Positions 36,660-43,845 of a stretch of DNA of 46,899 nucleotides are shown here, in pieces. A model generated the notes under the pieces. The model saw only the letters and a program-made list of their open reading frames with translations. It was not told where the DNA came from and did no database searches. Positions within the stretch are counted from its first letter, which is position 1; the number at the start of each line of letters is the position of its first letter. Source of the DNA: Hyphomicrobiales bacterium (lineage in GTDB: Bacteria > Pseudomonadota > Alphaproteobacteria > Rhizobiales > Rhizobiaceae). Location of the stretch: assembly GCA_900471515.1 (NCBI GenBank), contig UCFC01000018.1, positions 1 to 46,899 of the forward strand. The letters run 5' to 3'. The position numbers and the translations under genes are program-made.

Positions 36660-38975
36660 CTATTGCCCCATGATCAGATCGAGCAGCGTCGTGCGGCGCG
36701 GCTGCGCCCCTGACGATGCCTGCGGCCCGCCGACATCACCGGGCGGCACCATGTCGTCATAGCCGCCGCCGGCGACATCGGCGGGCGGTACGGGGCCGCC
36801 ATTGGCCGGCATCGCCCGCGGCTGTCCGGGCGCCGGCGGATAGCGGTTCAGGTCGTCATTGCCGCCGAAGACGCCGGAAATGATGCTGCCGACCGTCGAA
36901 GGCTGCTCGGGCGCCGGCTGCGCCTGCGCCACCGGCTGGCCAGTGTTGGGATCGACGCCGGGATTGGCGGCGGGATCGCCAAACGTCTGGCCCATGCCGA
37001 ACAGCGGCGCCGGCGAAAGCCCCTTATGCGCGGCCACCATGAATTCCTTCCAGGCCTTGGCCGGAAGGCCGCCGCCGGTCACTTTCTTCATCGGCCTGCC
37101 GTCGTCATTGCCGAACCATACGCCCGTCGTCAGGTTGCTGGTAAAGCCGACGAACAGCGCGTCGCGCGAATTCTGCGTCGTGCCGGTCTTGCCGGCCGCC
37201 TGCCAGCCGGGAAGCCTGGCGCTCGAACCCGTGCCGCCGTTGATGACGCCCATCATCATCATGTTCATTTCGGCGACGATCTGCTCGGACAGCACGCGCG
37301 GCGGATTGTCGTAGGTGTTCTCGTAAAGCACCTTGCCGTCGGCGGTCGTCACCCTGCGGATGACATGCGGCGTCGCCTTGTAGCCACCGTTCATGAAGGC
37401 CGCATAGGAGGCCGTCAGCTCCATGAGCGAGACTTCCGAGGTGCCGAGCGCGATCGAGGCATTGGGCTGCAGGTCCGATTCGATGCCGAGGCGATGGGCG
37501 AGCTTGATCACCTGGTCCGGCCCGTCATACATCACCAGCTGGGCGGCCACCGTGTTCAGGGACTTGGCGAGCGCGGTCCTCAGCGTTACCTCGCCATTAT
37601 ATTTCTTCTCGTAATTTTCGGGCGTCCAGTTGCCGATGCGGATCGGCGCGTCGTTGAAGACGCTATCCGGCGTCAGGCCCTTTTCGAGCGCGGCCGCATA
37701 GACGAAAGGCTTGAAGGAAGAGCCTGGCTGGCGTTTGGCCTTGACGGCGCGGTTGAACTGGCTTGCCGCGTAATCCCTGCCCCCGACCAGCGCACGGATC
37801 GCGCCCGTGCCGTCGATCGAGACAAGGGCCGCCTGCGACGCATCGAACTTGCCGCCTTCCTTGTCGAGCACCCCGGCCAGCGACTGTTCCGCCTTCTTTT
37901 CGAGCGTCTTGTCGATCGTCGTATCGACGATGACGTCTTCCTTCACGTCGCCGACCAGCCCCTGCAGCTCGTCCATCACCATATCGGCGACATATTGTCC
38001 GGCGCCCGACCAGTAGCTGCGGGCAGAAGCCGGCGTCTGCGACATGGCGGTCTTGATCTCGTCGGCGCTGATATAGCCCTGGTCGCGCATTGCCTGCAGC
38101 ACGACCTGCGCGCGGGCATTGGCCGCTTCCGGATCGCGCGCCGGTGAAAGCCGCGACGGCGCTTTGACGAGGCCCGCAAGCAGCGCCGCTTCGCCGAGAT
38201 TCACGTCGCGCGCCGACTTGTTGAAATAGCGTCGCGCCGCCGCTTCCACGCCATAGGCGTTCGAGCCGAAATAGACGCGGTTCAGGTACATCGCAAGGAT
38301 CTGGTCCTTGGTGTATTTCTGCTCCAGCCAGAAGGAGAGCAGCACTTCCTGCACCTTGCGCTCCAGCGTGCGGTCGGGCGAGAGGAATAGGTTCTTGGCG
38401 AGCTGCTGCGTCAGCGTCGAACCGCCCTGGATCGGCTGGCCGGTGAGATTGTTGACGAAGGCGCGCGCCAGCCCGAAAGGATCGACGCCGAAATGCGAAT
38501 AGAAGCGCCTGTCCTCGATGGCGATGATCGCTTCCGGGATATAGGGCGACATATTATCCAGCGACAGCGCCTCGCCGCCGGTCGCGCCGCGGTTGGCGAT
38601 CACGCTGCCGTCCACGGCGGTGATCTTGACGTTCGGCGGCCGTTCCGGAATTGCCCAGGTGCTGGCGCTCGGCATGCGCGAACCATAGTAGAGCACCAGC
38701 CCGGCAACGCCGATGCCGGCCCAGATGCCGAGCACGATGCACCAGTAGACGACCCTGCGCAGGAACGCGAACAGGCCGCCGCCTTCGCGTTCGCGCCGTT
38801 CGGGGCGGCGCTTTGCCGGCGCGCGGCGGGGAGCGGGCGGCCTGGACGGACGCCTGGAAGCGTGCCGCCCGTCGATGCGCTCATCGGCATCGAGCGCAAA
38901 TTCGTCATCCTCCTCGCGGCCGCGGCCGTTGAAGGACGGTTCGATCCTGTCGTCTGATCTGCGTCTGGCTACCAT
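36660..38975 (-). CDS. Class A penicillin-binding protein (PBP1A family)
   Basis: 771 residues, bifunctional peptidoglycan synthase. A basic, Pro/Arg-rich cytoplasmic N-terminus (1-68) precedes one transmembrane helix (about 72-95). The glycosyltransferase 51 domain has the catalytic Glu in IEDRRFYSHFGVDP and the GGSTLTQQLAKNL signature. The transpeptidase has the active-site Ser in PGSSFKPFVY (SxxK), SLN, and KTG in GKTGTTQNSRDA. The C-terminal 110 residues are a low-complexity Pro/Gly/Gln tail. Start at ATG 38975; the ribosome binding site is weak. Located upstream of dnaK on the same strand but apparently with its own transcript. Confidence 0.94.
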   Translation of the reverse strand: MVARRRSDDRIEPSFNGRGREEDDEFALDADERIDGRHASRRPSRPPAPRRAPAKRRPERREREGGGLFAFLRRVVYWCIVLGIWAGIGVAGLVLYYGSRMPSASTWAIPERPPNVKITAVDGSVIANRGATGGEALSLDNMSPYIPEAIIAIEDRRFYSHFGVDPFGLARAFVNNLTGQPIQGGSTLTQQLAKNLFLSPDRTLERKVQEVLLSFWLEQKYTKDQILAMYLNRVYFGSNAYGVEAAARRYFNKSARDVNLGEAALLAGLVKAPSRLSPARDPEAANARAQVVLQAMRDQGYISADEIKTAMSQTPASARSYWSGAGQYVADMVMDELQGLVGDVKEDVIVDTTIDKTLEKKAEQSLAGVLDKEGGKFDASQAALVSIDGTGAIRALVGGRDYAASQFNRAVKAKRQPGSSFKPFVYAAALEKGLTPDSVFNDAPIRIGNWTPENYEKKYNGEVTLRTALAKSLNTVAAQLVMYDGPDQVIKLAHRLGIESDLQPNASIALGTSEVSLMELTASYAAFMNGGYKATPHVIRRVTTADGKVLYENTYDNPPRVLSEQIVAEMNMMMMGVINGGTGSSARLPGWQAAGKTGTTQNSRDALFVGFTSNLTTGVWFGNDDGRPMKKVTGGGLPAKAWKEFMVAAHKGLSPAPLFGMGQTFGDPAANPGVDPNTGQPVAQAQPAPEQPSTVGSIISGVFGGNDDLNRYPPAPGQPRAMPANGGPVPPADVAGGGYDDMVPPGDVGGPQASSGAQPRRTTLLDLIMGQ

Positions 38976-39289
38976 CGTGAAGTGGCTGAACCCTTGCTAT
39001 AAGACCGCGCCCCCAGGCGACGGTTTTATCCGATTGAACTGTAAATGCGGCGAATTAACGGGCTGTTAAGAACAACGCCGATGCGGCCAAGTGCCCTGCC
39101 TGCCTGTATTTTCTCGATCGCCGGCCGCAGCTTTCCCCGGTGGGCGCCATTCGCCGCGGCCATCCCGAAAGAGCAGGCATGACCGCTTCGGCAGGATGGA
39201 TGGAATCCGGCTGAGGATGCTGCCCGGCCCTTGCGCGCAGATATGCGCCTCGCTGGCGAGCCGGCGGCGCACATCGTCCGGCCGGCGAG
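38976..39289. other. Gap upstream of the PBP gene
   Basis: I see no gene in this part of the 452-nt gap. Open frames on both strands here have Arg/Ser/Pro-rich sequence of the kind made by reading GC-rich DNA out of frame. It contains the PBP promoter, which I cannot place. Confidence 0.4.
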
Positions 39290-39316
39290 GGAACCAATAG
39301 GCTTTGCGGCAGTTTT
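39290..39316 (+). promoter_or_regulatory. EcfG/RpoE2-type (general stress response) promoter
   Basis: GGAAC at 39290-39294, an 18-nt gap, then TT at 39313-39314 (AGTTTT box). This fits the S. meliloti RpoE2 pattern GGAAC-N18/19-TT and the wider alphaproteobacterial EcfG consensus. A start site near 39321 leads straight into three stem-loops. Confidence 0.5.
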
Positions 39317-39320
39317 ATCC

Positions 39321-39427
39321 GAAGCGGGACATACCCCTCACGTCCCGTTCAGATCGGCCGTCTCCCCTCAACACGCGCCGATCCATATCAGGCCCGGCGT
39401 ATCGCCAGATACGTCGGGTCCTTTTCT
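39321..39427 (+). ncRNA. Candidate stress-controlled small RNA with C-rich loops
   Basis: About 107 nt with three stem-loops. First: CGGGAC/GTCCCG (39325-39330 with 39342-39347), loop ATACCCCTCAC. Second: GATCGGC/GCCGATC (39352-39358 with 39377-39383), an 18-nt loop containing CTCCCCTCAAC. Third: the terminator 39391-39421 followed by TTTTCTT. Both open loops share CCCCTCA. Such C-rich exposed loops are typical of alphaproteobacterial regulatory RNAs (for example GsrN, alpha-r14). No plausible ORF lies in it. The identity is inference. Confidence 0.55.
39391..39427 (+). terminator. Intrinsic terminator of the candidate sRNA
   Basis: GGCCCG-g-CGTATC / GATACG-t-CGGGTCC: 12 paired positions with one wobble and one mismatch, 4-nt loop, then TTTTCTT on plus. 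On minus there is no T-tract, so it is not the SH3 gene's terminator. Confidence 0.7.
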
Positions 39428-39868
39428 TCACGGACGATAAGGACCGCGATCGCGGTAATAATAGTCCGGGCCGCGGCGCCAGCGGTCGCGGTCCCGGTAG
39501 AAGTCGCGGTTGCGATAATAGCGGTCCCAGTATGGACCGACGCTGAAGGTCACGGTCGGAATACCGAGCGGGCGGTAATATTGCGGGCCGACATAGATCC
39601 GCCGCCGCTCATAGGTCGCCTGGACATATTGACCGGCAACCCAGCCGCGGCCGCCATAAAATTCCACGTCGCACCAGGGCGTATCGGCAAGGCAGCCGCG
39701 GATCTGCAGCGGCGTCCCGTTGGGAATGACGGCAACGGCAGGATAGCGCGTGCTCGGACCGGCGCGCATGTTCACATTCGCAGTCGAAATGCCCTGCGCT
39801 GCCTCGGCTATGGCGGGCGCCAGCAGCAACAGGCCGCCCATGGCAATTTTCAGAAGAATATGTTTCAC
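39428..39868 (-). CDS. Exported SH3-domain protein with Arg/Tyr/Asp-rich tail
   Basis: 146 residues. Signal peptide (MKHILLKIAMGGLLLLAPAI, then AEA), one bacterial SH3 domain (about 28-85: TANVNMRAGPSTRYPAVAVIPNG, then GGRGWVAGQYVQ), and a tail of Tyr, Arg and Asp (YWDRYYRNRDFYRDRDRWRR). Rhizobia have several such small exported SH3 proteins; function unknown. Starts at GTG 39868 with GAGGAG 6 nt upstream. Converges with the candidate sRNA. Confidence 0.85.
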   Translation of the reverse strand: MKHILLKIAMGGLLLLAPAIAEAAQGISTANVNMRAGPSTRYPAVAVIPNGTPLQIRGCLADTPWCDVEFYGGRGWVAGQYVQATYERRRIYVGPQYYRPLGIPTVTFSVGPYWDRYYRNRDFYRDRDRWRRGPDYYYRDRGPYRP

Positions 39869-40198
39869 CTTTTACTCCTCGCAACAAACGATCGGCGCCA
39901 GGCGTCGCAATACGACGCTTTCCGGCACGGCAAAGATAGAGCGTTGGCGGCGCAGGTCACGCCGCACAGGTTTCACCTTGTCTTTCAAAGACTTATAAGA
40001 ACTCCAGGATGAACGCAGCTTGAACGGCGGCCGAAGTTTTGCAAGGGGTCTTGAAATAGAAGGGGCGGCTTCCGACATTATCGTTCAGAAATCGCAGCCC
40101 GGAAATGTCGTGCGCACTATCTGCGCATCGTTTCCGCGATCTGGTTAAGCAGGCCGTTTACCGGCCGTAAACCTTTCGGGATCACTCTGGCTGTGCAC
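39869..40198. other. Gap upstream of the SH3 gene
   Basis: The first part of a 465-nt gap. No gene was recognised. It must hold the SH3 gene promoter (minus) and, if the RNA at 40199-40283 is real, its promoter. CTTTCG-N17-CACTAT at 40173-40201 on plus is a weak candidate. Confidence 0.35.
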
Positions 40199-40283
40199 TA
40201 TCCGCTTCTCCTTTGACCACGGATGTACTGGCACTGAGATGAGGCGGATAACGGAAGGCCGGTTTGCCCCGGCCTTTTTGTTT
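40199..40283 (+). ncRNA. Candidate small RNA or transcript end before the M20 gene
   Basis: TATCCGC (40199-40205) pairs with GCGGATA (40244-40250) to close a 52-nt structured stretch that contains CTTCTCCTTTG, an anti-Shine-Dalgarno-like run. A strong plus-strand terminator follows at once. No ORF of protein quality leads into it. The start is uncertain. Confidence 0.35.
40255..40283 (+). terminator. Plus-strand intrinsic terminator 1
   Basis: AAGGCCGG / CCGGCCTT with a 6-nt loop, then TTTGTTT (five T from the stem end). No plus-strand protein gene lies upstream. Confidence 0.7.
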
Positions 40284-40297
40284 GCAGATTTCGGATG

Positions 40298-40326
40298 GCG
40301 TGCCGCGCAGACCGCGGGCACGCCTT
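40298..40326 (+). terminator. Plus-strand intrinsic terminator 2
   Basis: GGCGTGCCGCG / CGCGGGCACGCC with one bulge, 5-nt loop, then TTTTTCGTTT on plus. It lies just before the convergent M20 stop codon and backs up terminator 1. Confidence 0.6.
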
Positions 40327-40333
40327 TTTCGTT

Positions 40334-41722
40334 TCAGGCCTTCAGTGCGGCAAGGATGCGCACCCAGGAGCGGATGCCCTTGTGGTAGGAGGCGAGTTCG
40401 TACTTCTCGTTCGGCGAGTGGATGCGGTCGTCGGAAAGGCCGAAGCCGACCAGCAGGGATTCCATGCCGAGCATCTTCTGGAAATCGCCGACGATCGGGA
40501 TCGAGCCGCCCATGCCGATGACGATGGCGGGCTTCGGCCATTCGTCGGAAAGCGCGTTGCGCGCCTTGGTCAGAACCGGCGAGTCGTAGGAAAGATGAAT
40601 GGCCGGCGAGGCGCCATGCGGATGGAACTCGACGGAGCAGTCGGCCGGGATCTTCGAGCGGACGTAGGTGCGGAAGCTTTCCCGGATCGCTGCCGGATCC
40701 TGCGTGCCGACGAGGCGGAAGGACACTTTCGCCGATGCCTTTGCGGCAATGACGGTCTTGAAGCCTTCGCCGATATAGCCGCCCCAGATGCCGTTGACCT
40801 CGGCCGTCGGGCGCGCCCACGTGAGTTCGAGCACCGAGCGGCCCTTTTCGCCCGAAGGGATGGAGAGGCCGACTTCGCCGAGGAAGTTTTCCGCCGACTT
40901 GCCGAGCGCTTCCCAGGAGGCCTTGATGTTCGCAGGCGTTTCCTCCACGCCGTCGTAGAAGCCTTCAAGCGTGATGCGGCCGGTCTCGTCATGCAGGCCG
41001 GCAAGCGCTTCCACGAGAATATGGATCGGGTTGGCGGCGGCACCGCCGAAGAGGCCGGAATGCAGGTCGCGGTCGGCAGCCGTCACCACGACTTCCTCGC
41101 CGACAAGGCCGCGAAGAGCGGCCGCGATTGCCGGCGTATCGCGGTCCCACATGCTGGTGTCGCAGACCAGGGCGTAGTCGGCCTTGAGCTCGGCGGCATT
41201 GGCTTCGAGGAACGGTTTCAGCGACGGCGAACCGGATTCTTCCTCGCCTTCGAAAAGAATGGTGACGCGGCAGGGAAGCGCGCCGTTGATCTCCTTATAG
41301 GCGCGGCAGGCCTCGACGAAGGTCATCAGCTGGCCCTTGTCGTCGGCGGTGCCGCGACCGGTCACGATCTTGCGGCCGTTGCCGGCATCCTTGACGGCGG
41401 GCTCGAAAGGATCGTTTTCCCAAAGCTCGATCGGATCGACCGGCTGCACGTCGTAGTGACCGTAGAAAAGGACATGCGGTGCGTCGGCCGTGGCGCCTTC
41501 GTGATGGGCGACCACCATCGGGTGGCCGGGCGTGTCGCGAACCGAGGCGTCGAAGCCCAGCGTCTTGAGATAGGCCACCAGCCATTCGGCTGCCTTGCGG
41601 CATTCGGCCTTGTAGGCCGGATCGGTCGAGATCGACTTGATGCGCAGCAACTCGAACAGCTTCTCGAGGCTCGAATCGAGGTTCTGGTCCGCGCGCTCAA
41701 GGACTGGATTTAGTTCGGTCAT
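40334..41722 (-). CDS. M20 family metallopeptidase (dipeptidase)
   Basis: 462 residues. Zinc-binding M20/M28 peptidase of the CNDP dipeptidase group: the first metal motif is LFYGHYDVQPVDP, the bridging Asp is in GRGTADDKGQLM, the catalytic Glu is in LFEGEEESGSPSL, and the lid domain carries DRDLHSGLFGG. The late His is in DDRIHSPNEKY. Cytoplasmic (no signal peptide). The substrate range is probably broad dipeptides. ATG at 41722. Confidence 0.92.
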   Translation of the reverse strand: MTELNPVLERADQNLDSSLEKLFELLRIKSISTDPAYKAECRKAAEWLVAYLKTLGFDASVRDTPGHPMVVAHHEGATADAPHVLFYGHYDVQPVDPIELWENDPFEPAVKDAGNGRKIVTGRGTADDKGQLMTFVEACRAYKEINGALPCRVTILFEGEEESGSPSLKPFLEANAAELKADYALVCDTSMWDRDTPAIAAALRGLVGEEVVVTAADRDLHSGLFGGAAANPIHILVEALAGLHDETGRITLEGFYDGVEETPANIKASWEALGKSAENFLGEVGLSIPSGEKGRSVLELTWARPTAEVNGIWGGYIGEGFKTVIAAKASAKVSFRLVGTQDPAAIRESFRTYVRSKIPADCSVEFHPHGASPAIHLSYDSPVLTKARNALSDEWPKPAIVIGMGGSIPIVGDFQKMLGMESLLVGFGLSDDRIHSPNEKYELASYHKGIRSWVRILAALKA

Positions 41723-41856
41723 TTCCGACTCCTTCTGAAATTCGGCCGGACGATAGACTCAATTGGCTGCGGTTTCGAGCGTCAAATTTTCGAGATGTCA
41801 TCCTGGCGCCAAATGCTACAATAGATGAAGTGGCGGAACCCGATGCAATTTACGGT

Positions 41857-41876
41857 TATTTAGAAAACCCTAAATA
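41857..41876. promoter_or_regulatory. AT-rich inverted repeat upstream of the MHYT gene
   Basis: TATTTAG-aaaacc-CTAAATA, perfect 7-bp arms, 32 nt before the MHYT ATG. It stands out from the GC-rich surroundings; a protein-binding site is possible. Confidence 0.4.
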
Positions 41877-41908
41877 GCATTGGTCGAAGGTCGGCTTCGA
41901 GGTGGCGA

Positions 41909-42976
41909 ATGTTCTCTGTCATCGCCTGCATCAGGGATAATCATGACGGGCGGCTCGTCATTGCCGCCGTGATCGTCAGCCTTGTCGGCAGCCTGACCGC
42001 CATGCTGCTGCTTTTCCGTGCCCAGGAATGCGATGTCGGCCAGCGAAAACTTTGGATCGGCACGTCAGCCTTTGCCTGCGGCATAGGCGTCTGGGCAACG
42101 CATTTCATCGCGATGCTCGCCTATGACGGCGGCATGCCGATCAGCTACGATTTCAGCCTCACCTTTCTGTCCGTGTTCCTGTCGATTTTCGGCTCCTGGG
42201 TGGCCATATGGATTGCCTCGGAAAGCCGGACCGGATACGCCCTTGCGTTCAGCGGCGTGCTGATGGCGCTTGGCATCACGGCCATGCATCTGACCGGCAT
42301 GCAGGCGATCGAAGCCCAGGCCGTGATCGTCTACGATTCCTTCACCCCAGTCGTTGCCTTCTGCTCCTGCGCGGCCTTTGCGACGGCCGCCTTTCTCGCC
42401 TTCTTCAAGCTGAAAGGTCTGATACGCTCCGTCGCATCCTCCGGTGCCTTCGTGCTGGCGATCTGCACGCTGCATTTCATCTCGATGAGCAGCGTCACGC
42501 TGGTGCCGGACCCGACGCGCGACGTGCCCGCGATGGCGCTCCGGCCCGAGGTGCTTGCGGTGATCGTCATGGTCGTCGCAACCGGCCTCATCCTCATGGC
42601 CTTCGGCGCGGTCTTCCTGGAAAGCCACCTGACCGATCTTCGCGGCCTTGCCAATGTTTCGCAGGAAGGGCTCGTCATTCTGCGCGAAGGCAGGATCGTC
42701 AGCACCAACGAGCGCTTCCTCAGCCTGTCCGGCTGGAAGCTTGCGGAGCTCACCGGCAACATTCCCTCCGCGGTCCTGGCCCTCATCCAGGGCGGGCAGG
42801 AAAGCGATCACCGGGAAATGCTGCTGATTGCCAAGGACGAGAGGGCAATCCCCGTCGAGGTCGTCACGCGGCGGATCGTCTATCGCGGCCGCCATTGCGA
42901 TGTTCTCGTCGTTCGCGACCTCACACGCCGCAGGTGCTGCGACACGGCGATCGCGCCAGGCCCTGCACGACGCTGA
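41909..42976 (+). CDS. MHYT-PAS membrane sensor lacking an output domain
   Basis: 355 residues. Seven hydrophobic segments form an MHYT domain with three metal-ligand motifs: ATHFIAML (63-70), MHLTGM (126-131) and LHFISMSS. A PAS domain follows (about 250-345: LANVSQEGLVILREGRIVST). In the rhizobial proteins I know with this layout, GGDEF and EAL domains come next; here translation stops at RDLTRRRCCDTAIAPGPARR and the MarR gene begins 27 nt later. No GGDEF or EAL motif is visible in any frame. So it is either a short sensor or the remnant of a cyclic-di-GMP enzyme. ATG at 41909. Confidence 0.75.
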   Translation: MFSVIACIRDNHDGRLVIAAVIVSLVGSLTAMLLLFRAQECDVGQRKLWIGTSAFACGIGVWATHFIAMLAYDGGMPISYDFSLTFLSVFLSIFGSWVAIWIASESRTGYALAFSGVLMALGITAMHLTGMQAIEAQAVIVYDSFTPVVAFCSCAAFATAAFLAFFKLKGLIRSVASSGAFVLAICTLHFISMSSVTLVPDPTRDVPAMALRPEVLAVIVMVVATGLILMAFGAVFLESHLTDLRGLANVSQEGLVILREGRIVSTNERFLSLSGWKLAELTGNIPSAVLALIQGGQESDHREMLLIAKDERAIPVEVVTRRIVYRGRHCDVLVVRDLTRRRCCDTAIAPGPARR

Positions 42977-43003
42977 GCGGAAGCGGGCGTCCGCCGCAGT
43001 GGT

Positions 43004-43435
43004 TCAGAGTGCCTTGGCGTTGTTGATGAGGCGCCGGATATATTCGAGCATCAGCTCCCGCTCGAAGACCCGGAAGCCCTTGAACAGCGCAAGATCGGCC
43101 TCGCGCGCCGTGTCGATCGCCTCAGCCTCCATCGCCTTGGCCTTCTCGGTGAGGAAGATCAGTTGCGCCCGTTTGTCGGTCGGGTGCGGGCGCCGCTCGA
43201 TCAGCCCGTCGCGCACCATGCGCGAGAGCGTGTTGGCCATTGTCGCCTGTTCGATGTCGACGCGCTCCAGAAGCTGCTTCTGGGTCAGCCCGTCTTCGGC
43301 CCAAAGCTCCAGCAGGATCGGGAACTGGCCGGGAGAAAAACCGAGTCCCGCCGCGCGCTGATGCAGCGAGCGGGCAAAACCCTTGGCCAGCTGGCTGGCA
43401 AGGTAGGCACCGGAGTCCATTCGATTAAATCCCAT
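43004..43435 (-). CDS. MarR family transcriptional regulator
   Basis: 143 residues. Winged HTH at about 35-100: PGQFPILLELWAEDGLTQKQLLERV, MANTLSRMVRDGLIERRPHPTDKRAQ (wing). The C-terminal dimer helix follows. The ligand is unknown. ATG at 43435; MDSGAYLA at 43420 is an alternative. It faces polA across the sRNA gene, as in Sinorhizobium and relatives (from memory). It probably binds its own upstream region. Confidence 0.9.
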   Translation of the reverse strand: MGFNRMDSGAYLASQLAKGFARSLHQRAAGLGFSPGQFPILLELWAEDGLTQKQLLERVDIEQATMANTLSRMVRDGLIERRPHPTDKRAQLIFLTEKAKAMEAEAIDTAREADLALFKGFRVFERELMLEYIRRLINNAKAL

Positions 43436-43547
43436 GATTGTAAGTTAGGCTCAAAATCGGGCAGTCGGCAATGCAACAAATCGCATACGATCCATCAAAA
43501 CATATGCGGCAAGCTCTTAAATTTTCGAGAGTTGAGGCAAGTTCCTG

Positions 43548-43590
43548 AAAAACAAAGCCGCCACGGCCTGGAGGAGGGCCATGGCGGCTT
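43548..43590 (-). terminator. Intrinsic terminator of the sRNA
   Basis: Perfect 9-bp arms (43555-43563 with 43582-43590) extended by GGCC pairs, 8-nt loop, then TGTTTTTC on the minus strand. Confidence 0.85.
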
Positions 43591-43696
43591 GAAAATGGGG
43601 ACAAAGGCCCGGAGAGGGGGATGAGGCCTTTGTCCAAGCCTGATGCGGGCGGGGGACAAGCCGGCTATCAGACCCGCGGCGCGATCAAGCGCCGGT
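43548..43696 (-). ncRNA. Small RNA, probable alpha-r7 (Smr7C-like) family member
   Basis: About 149 nt on the minus strand. The stem GGACAAAGGCC/GGCCTTTGTCC carries a C-rich loop with CCCCCTCTCC. The terminator stem AAGCCGCCA(t)GGCC/GGCC(g)TGGCGGCTT has an anti-Shine-Dalgarno loop CTCCTCCA, then TGTTTTTC. A 5' hairpin closed by CTGAT/ATCAG has another C-rich loop. Promoter TTGAAA (43726-43731), 17 nt, CAAATC. The place between polA and a MarR gene and the length of about 150 nt match S. meliloti Smr7C as I recall it; not searched. Confidence 0.75.
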
Positions 43697-43702
43697 AGCT
43701 CT

Positions 43703-43731
43703 GATTTGTTATTGAGAATGTGGTTTTTCAA
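43703..43731 (-). promoter_or_regulatory. Promoter of the sRNA gene
   Basis: On the minus strand CTTGAAA (-35 TTGAAA, 43726-43731), 17-nt spacer, CAAATC (43703-43708). The -35 is good for rhizobial housekeeping sigma, the -10 weak. Confidence 0.45.
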
Positions 43732-43845
43732 GGGAAAGAGAAAAAACCGCCTATTACAAATTGGTAACAGTTTGGTGAGGCGGAATCTTTTTGCGCAGCC
43801 AAGTTTATATGGACCTTGTCTGGTCGTCGCGCTATCCATGCTGCC

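Noticed and set aside
39026..39440. Small frames in the PBP-SH3 gap
   Set aside because: Arg/Ser/Pro-rich readings on both strands without starts of good quality; structure on plus is better explained as RNA.
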